A stretch of 47,928 bases of DNA from Chthoniobacteraceae bacterium (GCA_947448395.1 CANFNA010000004.1:1-47928); one strand, 5' to 3'. Counted from the stretch's first letter, positions 19,742 to 29,383 are shown. Translations and numbers: made by a program. Notes: generated from the sequence alone by a model not told the origin.

Positions 19742-20713
19742 TCAAGAAATTGTCTCCCCTGATCGGGCTGCGTTGCAGAGGTAAAGCACCGCCATTCGAA
19801 CTGCCAATCCATTGGTCACCTGGTCCAAAATGACACTCCGACCGCTATCCGCCACATCGCTGTCGATTTCCACCCCGCGGTTGATCGGGCCGGGATGCAT
19901 AATCAGACAGTCCTCCCTCAATCGGGCAGCACGCGCCTTTGTCAGCCCAAACAATGAGGTGAATTCTCCAAGACTCGGAAAATAAGAACGACTCTGACGC
20001 TCGTGCTGAACACGGAGCAGATTGATGACGTCCAACTCCGGCAATACCGCGTCCAAATCGTGACTGACCTTCACGCCAAGCCTCTCAAATTCGCGAGGCA
20101 CCAAAGTGCTCGGCCCAACCAAAGTTACTTGGGCCCCCAGACGCGTCAGCGCAAAGAGATTAGACCTCGCCACTCTTGAAAACAAAATGTCCCCCACGAT
20201 TCCAACGTGCAAACCCTCGATACGACCCTTCTTCTCGTGGATGGTAAAAGCATCCAATAAGGCCTGTGTTGGATGCTCGTGCGCCCCATCCCCTGCATTC
20301 ACGACACTGGACTCCAACCGCTCAGCCAAAAATTGAGCCGCACCCGCCGAACTGTGCCGGAGCACGATCACATCCGCGTGAAGCGCTTCCAGATTTCGAG
20401 CCGTATCCTTCAGTGTCTCCCCCTTTGTGAGACTTGAAGCCGAAGCGCTCATATTAATCACATCGGCACTCAACCGTGCTGCCGCCAATTCGAAAGACAC
20501 CCGAGTCCGCGTGCTCGGCTCGACAAAAAAATTTACCAGCGTTTTGCCACGCAACGCAGGGACCTTCTTGATGTGCCGAGTTCCCACCGTCTTGAACGCC
20601 GCAGCCGTCTGCAACACCAGATTCAGTTCGGCAGCAGAGAGAGACTGGAGTTCCACCAAATCCTTGCGCCCCCAGGAAGTTTCAGAGTCAGAATTAGGCT
20701 GGGCACTTTGCAT
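19742..20713 (-). CDS. pyrB: Aspartate carbamoyltransferase catalytic subunit
   Basis: FVEPSTRTRVSFELAA, GDGAHEHPTQALLD, MHPGPINRGVEI. Confidence 0.97.
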   Translation of the reverse strand: MQSAQPNSDSETSWGRKDLVELQSLSAAELNLVLQTAAAFKTVGTRHIKKVPALRGKTLVNFFVEPSTRTRVSFELAAARLSADVINMSASASSLTKGETLKDTARNLEALHADVIVLRHSSAGAAQFLAERLESSVVNAGDGAHEHPTQALLDAFTIHEKKGRIEGLHVGIVGDILFSRVARSNLFALTRLGAQVTLVGPSTLVPREFERLGVKVSHDLDAVLPELDVINLLRVQHERQSRSYFPSLGEFTSLFGLTKARAARLREDCLIMHPGPINRGVEIDSDVADSGRSVILDQVTNGLAVRMAVLYLCNAARSGETIS

Positions 20714-20768
20714 TTCGAAGGTCTTACAAAATCTCTACTCGGTGAGGCAAAAATGCCTTCACCTCAAT

Positions 20769-21335
20769 CTAACTAGTCTTTCGCTTCAGCCAAACACCTT
20801 CCACCAAATCCGTCGGAAGCAACCTCACAAAAATTCGCTCCCCAACCGTCGTCTCCACCTTCCGGCCCGTATAATCCGCAGAAATCGGCAGCTCGCGTAA
20901 CCCTCGATCCACCAAAACTGCATACTCAATCCGATCCGGACGACCAAAACTCGAAAGACTGTCCATCGCCGCGCGACATGTCCTCCCAGATTGAAGAACA
21001 TCATCCACTAAAATAACTGTCCTTCCCAAAAAAGACTCAGGCAATCGAGTCGGACGTACCGCCGGAGGCGTCCGACGGGCATGCAGATCATCTCGGTGCA
21101 TCGACACATCTACCGAACCGCAAAAAGGAGAGGCATCGCCTGTCTCACCCAAAATTTTACCCAACCGAGAGGCTAATTCTACACCGCGAGATGGAATCCC
21201 AATCAAAGCGAGCGACTGAGGATCTGGATGGCGCTCCAAAATCTCTTGAGCTATCCGCCGGAGAGTCCGATCCAAAGCAGCCTCATCCAAGAGGCACGAG
21301 GCTCCGGCAACAGGAGAAAAATCAGGGAGTGACAC
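20769..21335 (-). CDS. pyrR: Bifunctional pyr operon regulator/uracil phosphoribosyltransferase
   Basis: VILVDDVLQSGRTCRAAMDSL PRPP loop, LVDRGLRELPISADYTGRKVETT. Confidence 0.95.
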   Translation of the reverse strand: MSLPDFSPVAGASCLLDEAALDRTLRRIAQEILERHPDPQSLALIGIPSRGVELASRLGKILGETGDASPFCGSVDVSMHRDDLHARRTPPAVRPTRLPESFLGRTVILVDDVLQSGRTCRAAMDSLSSFGRPDRIEYAVLVDRGLRELPISADYTGRKVETTVGERIFVRLLPTDLVEGVWLKRKTS

Positions 21336-21389
21336 GAAAAGGTAAAAAAGTAAGAGGATTTACCGGCCCTCCACCCTTTAAACCACCCG

Positions 21390-21608
21390 TTACGCTTGCG
21401 CAATCACCTGCTGGGATTGCCGACGAGACCGCCAATCTGCCCGATGCCTGACTACCCAATCTAGGAGAGCTTTCTCAAAGCCGATGTCATGCCCAACTCG
21501 TTCACTCTCCAACCATTTGTGCCTCAGAATTTCTTCACGCTCTGCAAGAAACTCTTTGTACAACAACGAATCCTTCACAAGGTTCGTTTCACTAGAGGCG
21601 GAACTCAT
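21390..21608 (-). CDS. Small hypothetical protein (72 aa)
   Basis: Non-overlapping ORF between pyrR and mrp on the same strand, soluble charged composition. Confidence 0.55.
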   Translation of the reverse strand: MSSASSETNLVKDSLLYKEFLAEREEILRHKWLESERVGHDIGFEKALLDWVVRHRADWRSRRQSQQVIAQA

Positions 21609-21727
21609 CTGGGGTGGAATTTAGGGGGTTACGGAAAGCTCAATGTCTACAGACGCTAAAATCGATCGGCTTTTTCTATCACCATCTTCGATACAACTTC
21701 TTAGGCACTGGCATTAGATAACTAATA

Positions 21728-22867
21728 CTAAACTAAAGAATGCTCCATTTCCAGTCCCCGCATCAAAGCTTTTGCGATTTCTTCAAATTGCCCCGCTACC
21801 GCCCCCCCACGATCCGCCGCCGTCACAGGCAAACCACGATCCCCCGCTTCCCGAGTCGCTATATCGATCGGAATCTGCCCCAAAAGCCTGACCCCCAACC
21901 GATCGGCTTCTCTCTGTCCCCCTCCACTGCCAAAAATGTCATACCGCTTCCCGTCAGAAGGACACTGGAAGTAACTCATGTTTTCCACAATCCCCAGAAC
22001 CGGAACGTTCACCTTCTGAAACATCGACACAGCCTTCCGCGCATCAATCAACGCTACTTCTTGAGGAGTCGTAACGATAACCGCCCCAGCCAGCGCAACG
22101 GTTTGAACAATCGTCAACTGGATGTCCCCAGTTCCCGGAGGAAGATCTAAGATTAGAAAATCCAGATCCCCCCAATCTACCTGCCTCAAAAACTGCTGGG
22201 TATATTTGGTTACCATCGGGCCCCGGAGCACCGCAGGCGCTCCGTCCTCCAGAAGAAAACCCATGCTCATCAAACGGAGCCCATACTTTTCAATCGGCTG
22301 AATTTGTCCAGTCTCAGTATCAGCATAAGGTCGCTCGGACGTTCCAAACATAAGCCCAACGCTGGGCCCATAAAGATCGCAATCACAGAGCCCTACCGAT
22401 CTTCCAGCCTGCTCCAAAGCCATCGCCAGATTCGAGGCCACCGTACTTTTACCAACCCCCCCCTTCCCGCTCGCAATCGCAATCACGTGCTTTACCCCCG
22501 GAATGCCAGCGGCCGTCGCCGCCGGCGCCGTCACCGCCTTCGCTGGCGCATGAATATCGATCCTCACAATCACATTCTCGACCCCCGGAATCGCTTGCAC
22601 CGCCGCTTCAGAGTCAGCCTTGATTTTTTGAGGCACTGCTACATCGGCTGTGGTCAGAGCCATTTGAATTTGAACGGTGCTCCCTTCAATACGGATTTCC
22701 TTCACCAGTCCAAAGGAGACAATGTCTCGTGAAAAACCCGGATAACGAACGGATGCAAGCTGGGAGCGGACTTGCGCCTCGTGGATAATCGTGTTCACCC
22801 CACCACCATTCAGCCGAAACGAGCCTGCGGCAACCTCAGAGACGCTTAAAATGCAACCAAAGGGCAA
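21728..22867 (-). CDS. mrp: Mrp/ApbC-family P-loop ATPase (Fe-S carrier)
   Basis: IASGKGGVGKSTVASNLA, LILDLPPGTGDIQLT, NMSYFQCP; exact start uncertain. Confidence 0.95.
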   Translation of the reverse strand: MPFGCILSVSEVAAGSFRLNGGGVNTIIHEAQVRSQLASVRYPGFSRDIVSFGLVKEIRIEGSTVQIQMALTTADVAVPQKIKADSEAAVQAIPGVENVIVRIDIHAPAKAVTAPAATAAGIPGVKHVIAIASGKGGVGKSTVASNLAMALEQAGRSVGLCDCDLYGPSVGLMFGTSERPYADTETGQIQPIEKYGLRLMSMGFLLEDGAPAVLRGPMVTKYTQQFLRQVDWGDLDFLILDLPPGTGDIQLTIVQTVALAGAVIVTTPQEVALIDARKAVSMFQKVNVPVLGIVENMSYFQCPSDGKRYDIFGSGGGQREADRLGVRLLGQIPIDIATREAGDRGLPVTAADRGGAVAGQFEEIAKALMRGLEMEHSLV

Positions 22868-22956
22868 CCGCCCGCTTTAGGATCCACGATTCTGAACAAG
22901 GACTCTCTTTCGGGTTGCGTCGGTTCAGAAGAGCACTACATTCCGACGGCGAGTTG

Positions 22957-22973
22957 CACTCCATGGCGGAGTG
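22957..22973 (+). promoter_or_regulatory. Perfect stem-loop upstream of the PUR-alpha-like gene
   Basis: CACTCC-ATGGC-GGAGTG (6-bp arms, 5-nt loop) about 25 nt upstream of the likely start codon. Confidence 0.45.
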
Positions 22974-22997
22974 TCTTTGTTTCGTTTCAACACAGTT

Positions 22998-23234
22998 ATG
23001 ATGAATCCGAGTGATACCGGGGAGCGGACAGGTCCGGAACCCATTGCATCCGAAAAGGTGGCCCACGAGAGGAAAGTATTTTTCCTCGATCTTAAAGAAA
23101 ATCAACGAGGCCGCTTTTTGAAGATTACCGAAGACGTGGGTGGACGTCGGGACACGATTATGCTCCCTGCTCCCGCTTTTCGTGAATTTCTCGATGCGCT
23201 GACGCGCCTCGTTGAATACGAAGCTAATCTTTAA
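22998..23234 (+). CDS. PUR-alpha-like single-stranded nucleic-acid-binding protein (DUF3276-like)
   Basis: ERKVFFLDLKENQRGRFLKITEDVGGRRDTIMLPAPAFREFLDAL: characteristic PUR repeat; ATGATG at 22998/23001 preferred as start. Confidence 0.88.
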   Translation: MMNPSDTGERTGPEPIASEKVAHERKVFFLDLKENQRGRFLKITEDVGGRRDTIMLPAPAFREFLDALTRLVEYEANL

Positions 23235-23273
23235 AGGATCGCCAGCGGGCTTCCGCTTTCCAAACCTCCTTTG

Positions 23274-23305
23274 AAAAACCGCCCCGGATTCCGGAGGCGG
23301 TTTTT
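23274..23305 (+). terminator. Rho-independent terminator
   Basis: AAAAACCGCC-CCGGATTCCGGA-GGCGGTTTTT, about 10-bp perfect stem followed by T tract, 40 nt after the PUR-like stop. Confidence 0.9.
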
Positions 23306-23326
23306 CTGTTTAACCGATTCTCCCCT

Positions 23327-24532
23327 GTGCCTCGATTTTCCGATTTTCTCCGCCTCTGCTTGAGTATCGGCTGGCGGTCCTTCGGTGGGCCCGCCGCTCA
23401 GATTCAGCTTCTCCACGAAGAATTTGTTCAAAAACACGCCCTCGTTACTGAAGAGCAATTTCAAACCGCCCTCGGCTTTTGCACCCTCATTCCAGGCCCA
23501 GAAGCTCAACAACTCGCGACGTTCTTGGGCCACTCGCTCTACGGAACTCGAGGGGCCATTGCGGCAGGACTGCTTTTCATTTTTCCAGGCTCTCTATGCA
23601 TCAGCATCTGGAGCGCTGCTTACGTACTCGCCCCCTCCCACCCCGCTACTTTTACCATCCTTTCTTTTCTTCGCCCTTTTGCCCTCGGACTCATTCTCGC
23701 CGCAATTGTTCGAATGTTTCTTCGGTTGCCCCGAACTGCGTCCGCTCTGATTTGGGCATTTCTGTCTTGGGGGGTTCTTGCCATGCACCTCCTTCCCTTT
23801 CCTTGGATTCTTCTTCTCGCAGGGGGAAGTGGAGTACTGCTCTCAAAAGCATCGCAGGAACGACCGATTCCTCAAAAAATCGCATCTAAACTCACCTCCT
23901 CTTTCCTGATCGGTGGTGTTAGTTTGACCATTTGGATGCTCCCCGTAGCTGCCTGCGTGGGGTGGCTGGGTCAGGAACATCGTTTATCTCAAATCAGTAT
24001 TCTCTTATCCAAGAGCGCCCTTACCACTTTCGGCGGCGCATACGCAACCCTTCCCTATCTGGCCTCTCTTGCCGTAGATCAATATCACTGGTTCTCTCAC
24101 TTAAACATGCTCGATGGACTGGCTCTCGGCGAAACAACCCCGGGCCCCCTGCTCCTTGTCCTCCAATTTTACGGATTCCTTGCCGCCTGGAACACCCCAG
24201 ATCCTTTCACTCCCGCCGTAGCCGCTGGTCTGGGATCCCTCCTTGCTTTGTGGGCCACCTTTGCACCCTCCTTTTTTTGGATTCTGATGGGCGCGCCCTG
24301 GGCAACTGTCCTGATTGAGTCCCCAAGAATTCAATCAGCCCTGCGGACCATCTCCTTTGCCGTAGTTGGATCTCTAGCCTGCCTAGGCTCCAGCCTCTCG
24401 CTCCTAGAAATTAAACGGCATCCTTCTTTCCCTTGGCACTCTGCATTCCTCGTCCTTGCGGTCGTCCTCTGGCGACTCTGGAAAGTCCTTCCCTCCCTAT
24501 TCGCCCGTAGGAAACCGAATCCTCACCAATAA
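23327..24532 (+). CDS. chrA: Chromate transporter family protein (ChrA-like, two-domain)
   Basis: IGWRSFGGPAAQIQLLHEEFV, LGFCTLIPGPEAQQLATFLG, second half TFGGAYATLPYL..., DGLALGETTPGPLLLVLQFYGF. Confidence 0.93.
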   Translation: MPRFSDFLRLCLSIGWRSFGGPAAQIQLLHEEFVQKHALVTEEQFQTALGFCTLIPGPEAQQLATFLGHSLYGTRGAIAAGLLFIFPGSLCISIWSAAYVLAPSHPATFTILSFLRPFALGLILAAIVRMFLRLPRTASALIWAFLSWGVLAMHLLPFPWILLLAGGSGVLLSKASQERPIPQKIASKLTSSFLIGGVSLTIWMLPVAACVGWLGQEHRLSQISILLSKSALTTFGGAYATLPYLASLAVDQYHWFSHLNMLDGLALGETTPGPLLLVLQFYGFLAAWNTPDPFTPAVAAGLGSLLALWATFAPSFFWILMGAPWATVLIESPRIQSALRTISFAVVGSLACLGSSLSLLEIKRHPSFPWHSAFLVLAVVLWRLWKVLPSLFARRKPNPHQ

Positions 24533-25537
24533 AGGCCGATGGTCGCTCGCTTCCCTCCAGCCAGAGAAGCGACCAACTCGGGCACTGCCTTTGACGATCG
24601 CCGGAAACAATGCTCGGCTGACCATGAAGTAATCGATTCGGGAATAAAGATCCGCCACTCGCCAGTGATGTGTCCACCGGTCCCCCAACTCATCCTCGGC
24701 GGCTAAATCCACCAAGCCATGAGCGGTCCCCCTGCCTCCCAAAACCTCGCGAACTCCCGGTTGTTCTCGAGTTTCATTTAAATCTCCATAGACAACCAAC
24801 CGACAGTCCGGGGCCCTTTCAAAAATCGCATCCACGTGCTGCCTCAGCAAATGCGCCTCCCTGCGACGCACCTCACCCTCCCCTTCGGGAACGGCCAAGC
24901 GGCTTTTCAAGTGCACACCCACAAGCCTTAATTCGCACGCTGGATCCACTTGAAGTGTCACATCTAAAAAACCGCGTCTAACGAGTTGCGGAACTCCATT
25001 TAACTCGTACGGAACCCGAGGGCACGAGCTCCTCGTCGCAATCCGAATTCGACTCAGTAGCGCCAAGTGCCTCTCCGTATCAGGCCCAAAAACCACCTCC
25101 TCATCTATAAATTCCAACCCGTAAGCACGCAGCCGATCTCTCAAATCCGCAACAGCCTCGATGGAACCCATTTCACATAGGCCAAGTACATCCGGTCGAA
25201 ACTCGGCAATGATTTTCGCAATTCTCTCTCGCGCGACCATGGGCTTGGGCTTGGTCGTTCCACCTCCCTCGAGCGTGTAATTTTCGAGGTTGTAGGCCAT
25301 CAGCGTAATCTCGCGCGCCCCTAAGCCGAATCTGAGTGCCCAGAGACACAAACAGACACCAAACCACCACGGGACCGCGCCCCCGATATTCGCAAACGCT
25401 AAAAAAGGCTTCCGGGAGATTAAACCCACCCTCTCCCTTTTTTTTCCACCCCTGATTTCGCCACAAACCATCTTTATCCCCCATCCCACTTCCAAAACTG
25501 ACCAAAAACCGAGGACTTCCTCCAAATCACAAATCAA
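24497..25537 (-). CDS. Endonuclease/exonuclease/phosphatase (EEP) family protein, probably exported
   Basis: MAYNLENY, DVLGLCEMG, VYGDLNETREQPG, SRIDYFMVS, ASDHRPLLVR; start uncertain (a GTG or Met before the hydrophobic stretch is likelier than 25537). Confidence 0.85.
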   Translation of the reverse strand: MICDLEEVLGFWSVLEVGWGIKMVCGEIRGGKKRERVGLISRKPFLAFANIGGAVPWWFGVCLCLWALRFGLGAREITLMAYNLENYTLEGGGTTKPKPMVARERIAKIIAEFRPDVLGLCEMGSIEAVADLRDRLRAYGLEFIDEEVVFGPDTERHLALLSRIRIATRSSCPRVPYELNGVPQLVRRGFLDVTLQVDPACELRLVGVHLKSRLAVPEGEGEVRRREAHLLRQHVDAIFERAPDCRLVVYGDLNETREQPGVREVLGGRGTAHGLVDLAAEDELGDRWTHHWRVADLYSRIDYFMVSRALFPAIVKGSARVGRFSGWREASDHRPLLVRIRFPTGE

Positions 25538-25550
25538 ATCCTCGCCACCA

Positions 25551-25617
25551 AAACCCTCACCACAAACCGACTCTTTTCAGGACACACCCAGTCCTCTGAA
25601 CCAAAGAGCTATACCAT
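25551..25617 (-). other. tRNA-like degenerate segment or tandem small hairpins
   Basis: Minus strand ATGGTATAGCTCTTTGGTTCAGAGGACTGGGTGTGTCCTGAAAAGAGTCGGTTTGTGGTGAGGG resembles tRNA D-arm/anticodon sequence but has no T-arm; contains CTCT-7nt-AGAG and AGGAC-7nt-GTCCT inverted repeats. Confidence 0.25.
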
Positions 25618-25672
25618 AATAAACATTACCCCGAACTCACCAAAACTTCTAACACCCTCCCCCCTTCAAAAA

Positions 25673-25990
25673 CTAAGCATGCGGCTTGTCTCCCGAACCT
25701 CCCACCGGATTTGAGACACTGGCGGGTGGGACCTGGGGCGAAGCCGCCGCTGAAGAAACAGGAGCCGGCGGGGTCTGAGAGGGTGCAGGCAAATGAGGGT
25801 CCTCGTAATGAGCGGCACGATTGAACTCGGTGTTCACGTCTTCCTTCGCCTTGCTAAACTCTTTCACGGCCTGCCCCAAACCCTTGGCTAATTCAGGCAA
25901 CTTCTTTGCGCCGAACATAATCAGCACAATCATGAAAATAATAAGCATATCGGGACCAGCCAAGTTAGGCAGGAGGGCAAGCGTGTTCAT
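25673..25990 (-). CDS. tatA: Sec-independent protein translocase TatA/TatB-family subunit
   Basis: Short N-term TM, LIMFGAKKLPELAKGLGQAVKEFSKA motif. Confidence 0.93.
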   Translation of the reverse strand: MNTLALLPNLAGPDMLIIFMIVLIMFGAKKLPELAKGLGQAVKEFSKAKEDVNTEFNRAAHYEDPHLPAPSQTPPAPVSSAAASPQVPPASVSNPVGGSGDKPHA

Positions 25991-25998
25991 AGGCTCTT

Positions 25999-27324
25999 TT
26001 ATCCACTAGTAGCACCTCTCTCAGCCTCTGGCAACGAGCGATCTGCGGCCGTTCCATCCCGCATCCACTCCGTCGCAAGCAAGATCCCAGCCGCCTTATC
26101 TAAGGTCTCCTGCCACTCCTTCTCCGGCACCGAATCCGCAACCACCCCAGCCCCCACACTGAATCGAGCCTCCCGCCCCTCTACCACAACCGTCCGAATC
26201 GCAATGTTAAAGACACTCTCCCCTCCCGCTCCAAACCATCCGAGAGCCCCCGTGTACAACCCCCTCGCATACGGCTCCAATTCCGCAATTACCTCCCGCG
26301 CACGCCGCTTCGGCGCACCCGTGATCGATCCCCCTGGAAAACACGCCCGAAACGCACTCACCACATCTACCTCCGGACGAAGCCTTCCTTCCACAGTCGA
26401 AACCAGATGAAAGACTTGCTCATGTCTTTCGAGCTTCAATAGCTCCCTCACCGAAATACTTCCCCACTCGCATATTTGCCCCAAGTCATTCCGCTCCAAA
26501 TCGGTAATCATCACCAACTCTGCCACCTCCTTTGGAGAAGTAATTAAGTCATAGGCCGAACGCTCGTCCGCGTGCGGATCCGCACGCCGCGGACGTGTCC
26601 CCTTTATCGGCCGAGTCCGAATCAAATTTCCGGAAATCTGCAGAAACAACTCTGGGGAAGTACTCATCACTGCACCGCCATTAGTCTCCAACTTCAGAAA
26701 CGCACCAAAGGGGGCGGGGGAAGAATGTCTTAGTATTTCATAAAAGCCCCAGGGATCACCCCCAGACCATTCCGCAACAAATGGATGACTAAGGTTCACC
26801 TGATAAATGTCCCCAGACGCAATATAAGCCTGAGCCCTGCGAACCATTTCGCAGAACATTTCCCGCCCCATTTGCGGCACAAATTTCAGTCCTCCCATCG
26901 GCACCTCATCGGTCGCCCCCCCCCCTGCCTCAATTAATTTCCTCCACCAATCTCCACAGCCATACCACTGCGCCTCAGCATGCCGGTAAACCAAAACACA
27001 GTCATACATACCAAAACGATACACCCCGTCATAAGCGACGCTCCCCGCCACAATACTCCCCGGCAACCCATCATCCACCCCCTCCGCCTCCGAATTCAAA
27101 TTTCTCACCACCTCACGAAGCCTCTGGAAATCGGACTCTAAAAACAAATTCCCCTCAAAACTTTCGCTAGGACACACCGCAATCAACGAAGTCTTGGCGC
27201 CCTCTGCTCCCTCCCGGGCAGAATCAAAGAACACAAATCCAGGCAGCCTCCGAAATACGGCAGCTAATTCTGCCGGCACAAACTCCGCCAAATCGGCGAG
27301 TACCTGAAAACGCTTTTGCCTCAT
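25999..27324 (-). CDS. pabB: Aminodeoxychorismate synthase component I
   Basis: SPELFLQI, PIKGTRPR (Lys typical of PabB rather than Ala of TrpE), LITDLERNDLGQ-like MITDLERNDLGQIC, FPGGSITGAPK. Confidence 0.92.
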   Translation of the reverse strand: MRQKRFQVLADLAEFVPAELAAVFRRLPGFVFFDSAREGAEGAKTSLIAVCPSESFEGNLFLESDFQRLREVVRNLNSEAEGVDDGLPGSIVAGSVAYDGVYRFGMYDCVLVYRHAEAQWYGCGDWWRKLIEAGGGATDEVPMGGLKFVPQMGREMFCEMVRRAQAYIASGDIYQVNLSHPFVAEWSGGDPWGFYEILRHSSPAPFGAFLKLETNGGAVMSTSPELFLQISGNLIRTRPIKGTRPRRADPHADERSAYDLITSPKEVAELVMITDLERNDLGQICEWGSISVRELLKLERHEQVFHLVSTVEGRLRPEVDVVSAFRACFPGGSITGAPKRRAREVIAELEPYARGLYTGALGWFGAGGESVFNIAIRTVVVEGREARFSVGAGVVADSVPEKEWQETLDKAAGILLATEWMRDGTAADRSLPEAERGATSG

Positions 27325-27410
27325 GCTTCTTCGCCGCTACCCGTTTTACCTCACCCTTTTCAAATGCTTTTTTAAAGATAACCTATTCTTCGCTGTAGCC
27401 AAAGTCTTCC

Positions 27411-28055
27411 ATGAAGCCCGCTCGCCATCCCATCGCCATAATCGCCCCAGCTCTGCTCCTCCTCGTTTTCCTCCCAAAATTCGGCCTCCAAGCCCAACAA
27501 TCCGAGGGAAAAATACCTCCAGCTTCTGTCACTACCGCGCCTGCGTCGGTCCAACCAACCTCCATCAACTCGCCGAAAATCATCCTTCCAGCCGTTCCTC
27601 CCTCATCGGCCCCGCTTTCTCTAACCCCAGAAAATCAGCAACTCATGCTGCTTCCTCAGTTCTCGAGACCCGAAAACGGGGAAAAACCACTTGCCGATTT
27701 ACCAGAATTTGACCTGACCACCCGGAAACCTGAAGAGCCCAAACCTGACGGCCCAAACCGAACCGAAGAAGCGGCCCTTCAGCTCGCCCGCCGCATTCGC
27801 TTCCGCGAAGTGAAAGCGCAAGCCCTCATGATCCCTGAAGTGCGCGCCTCCCTCGAAGCCTCTCGCCGAGCCTCCTCAGATCGCGAACTCAGATCCTCCC
27901 TCCGAAAACACTACGAACTTCTCTTCGCCCAGATGCTTGCTCTAGACCCCTCCCTAGAGCCCCTGCTGGAAGAAAATAAAAAACGAACCCTCGCTCCCCT
28001 GAAGCAGTCGATTGGACCCGAATCTCGACCCTCAGAAGCCTTCGGCAATCCTTAG
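27411..28055 (+). CDS. Exported hypothetical protein
   Basis: Signal peptide-like IAIIAPALLLLVFLPKFGLQAQQ; charged C-terminal half; in frame, immediately upstream of purD. Confidence 0.65.
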   Translation: MKPARHPIAIIAPALLLLVFLPKFGLQAQQSEGKIPPASVTTAPASVQPTSINSPKIILPAVPPSSAPLSLTPENQQLMLLPQFSRPENGEKPLADLPEFDLTTRKPEEPKPDGPNRTEEAALQLARRIRFREVKAQALMIPEVRASLEASRRASSDRELRSSLRKHYELLFAQMLALDPSLEPLLEENKKRTLAPLKQSIGPESRPSEAFGNP

Positions 28056-28099
28056 CTCTAGGGGTCCTCCACCTCCTCTTTCGAGCACACCCCAAGTTC

Positions 28100-29368
28100 A
28101 TGAAAGTCCTCATCCTCGGCAGCGGTGGCCGCGAACACGCACTCGCTTGGAAACTCGCCCAGTCGCCTCGCGTCCACTCCCTCTTCTGTGCCCCCGGAAA
28201 CGGTGGCATTAGCGAAATCGCTCAGTGCGTCCCGATCAAAATAGGCGAACACGATCAACTCGTCGCTTTTGCTAAAAACGAAAAGATCGATCTCACCGTC
28301 GTCGGCCCTGATGACGCTCTCGCTGCCGGAATCGTCGACCGCTTCCAAACAGAAGGCCTGACCATTTTTGGTCCCACGCAAGCCGCAGCAAAACTCGAAT
28401 CGTCAAAGGTCTTCGCCAAGGAGTTCATGCAGCGCCATGGTATCCCCACCGCGCGCTTTGGCCATTTTAGCTCCAGTCAAGAAGCTCGAAAATTCGCACG
28501 CTCCATGTCGGTCCCACTCGTGGTCAAAGCCGATGGGCTTGCCTTGGGAAAAGGCGTCATTATCGCCCAAACACACGAAGAAGCCGACGAAGCTATTTCC
28601 GCCATCATGGACGAACGCCGTTTCGGCGACGCCGGCAACGCAGTCGTTCTGGAAGAATTCCTAGAAGGACCGGAATGCTCAATCCATGCCCTAGTCGATG
28701 GCTCCCACTATCTTTTGTTTCCAAGCGCGCAGGATCACAAGCGAGCGCTCGATCAGGATCAAGGACTCAACACTGGGGGCATGGGAACTTACAGCCCCAC
28801 TCCACAGCTCACTCCAACACTGGAACAAACCGTCCGAACTGAAGTTTTGGAGCGCTTCTTATCCGGACTCCAGTCCGACGGAATCCATTATCGCGGCATG
28901 CTCTTCCCCGGCCTCATTTTGACGACCTCCGGACCAAAAGTTCTCGAATTTAACTGCAGGTTTGGCGACCCCGAAACTCAAGTGCTTTTAAGCCGCCTCG
29001 AGTCGGATCTCCTCGATCTTCTCGAATCTACCATCAACGGCGAACTCGCCTCCCAAAAGCCCATCTGGAAAACGGGATCCGCCGTCTGCGTCATCATGGC
29101 CTCCGGCGGATACCCAGAATCCTACGAAACTGGGAAACCCATCATCGGATTGTCTAAGGTTGCTGAAACCGCTCTCGTGTTTCACGCAGGAACACGCCGT
29201 GAAGGAAACTCCTACCTTACATCAGGAGGACGCGTGCTCGGAGTCACAGCAACAGGACCGGACCTTCAAACAGCGCGTAATCGCGCGTATCAAGCCGTGT
29301 CTGAAATTTCATTTGAACGGGCCCATTTTCGAACCGATATCGCGGCCAAAGGACTTCAGGGAAATTAA
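28100..29368 (+). CDS. purD: Phosphoribosylamine--glycine ligase
   Basis: MKVLILGSGGREHALAWKLAQSP, VVGPDDALAAGIVD, GGMGTYSP, EFNCRFGDPETQ. Confidence 0.98.
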   Translation: MKVLILGSGGREHALAWKLAQSPRVHSLFCAPGNGGISEIAQCVPIKIGEHDQLVAFAKNEKIDLTVVGPDDALAAGIVDRFQTEGLTIFGPTQAAAKLESSKVFAKEFMQRHGIPTARFGHFSSSQEARKFARSMSVPLVVKADGLALGKGVIIAQTHEEADEAISAIMDERRFGDAGNAVVLEEFLEGPECSIHALVDGSHYLLFPSAQDHKRALDQDQGLNTGGMGTYSPTPQLTPTLEQTVRTEVLERFLSGLQSDGIHYRGMLFPGLILTTSGPKVLEFNCRFGDPETQVLLSRLESDLLDLLESTINGELASQKPIWKTGSAVCVIMASGGYPESYETGKPIIGLSKVAETALVFHAGTRREGNSYLTSGGRVLGVTATGPDLQTARNRAYQAVSEISFERAHFRTDIAAKGLQGN

Positions 29369-29383
29369 AAATCCCAACGCATC

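Noticed and set aside
21336-21389. PyrR-type RNA attenuator upstream of pyrR
   Set aside because: No recognisable PyrR-binding loop consensus or terminator/antiterminator pair in the short gap
25551-25617. Intact tRNA-Thr(GGT) or tRNA-His(GTG) call
   Set aside because: Anticodon-arm options overlap the D-arm or break pairing, position 33 is not U, and there is no T-arm; kept only as a tRNA-like remnant candidate
27323-27712. 129-aa + ORF overlapping the exported hypothetical at 27411
   Set aside because: Out-of-frame with the signal-peptide-bearing ORF that leads into purD; composition looks like a shadow frame
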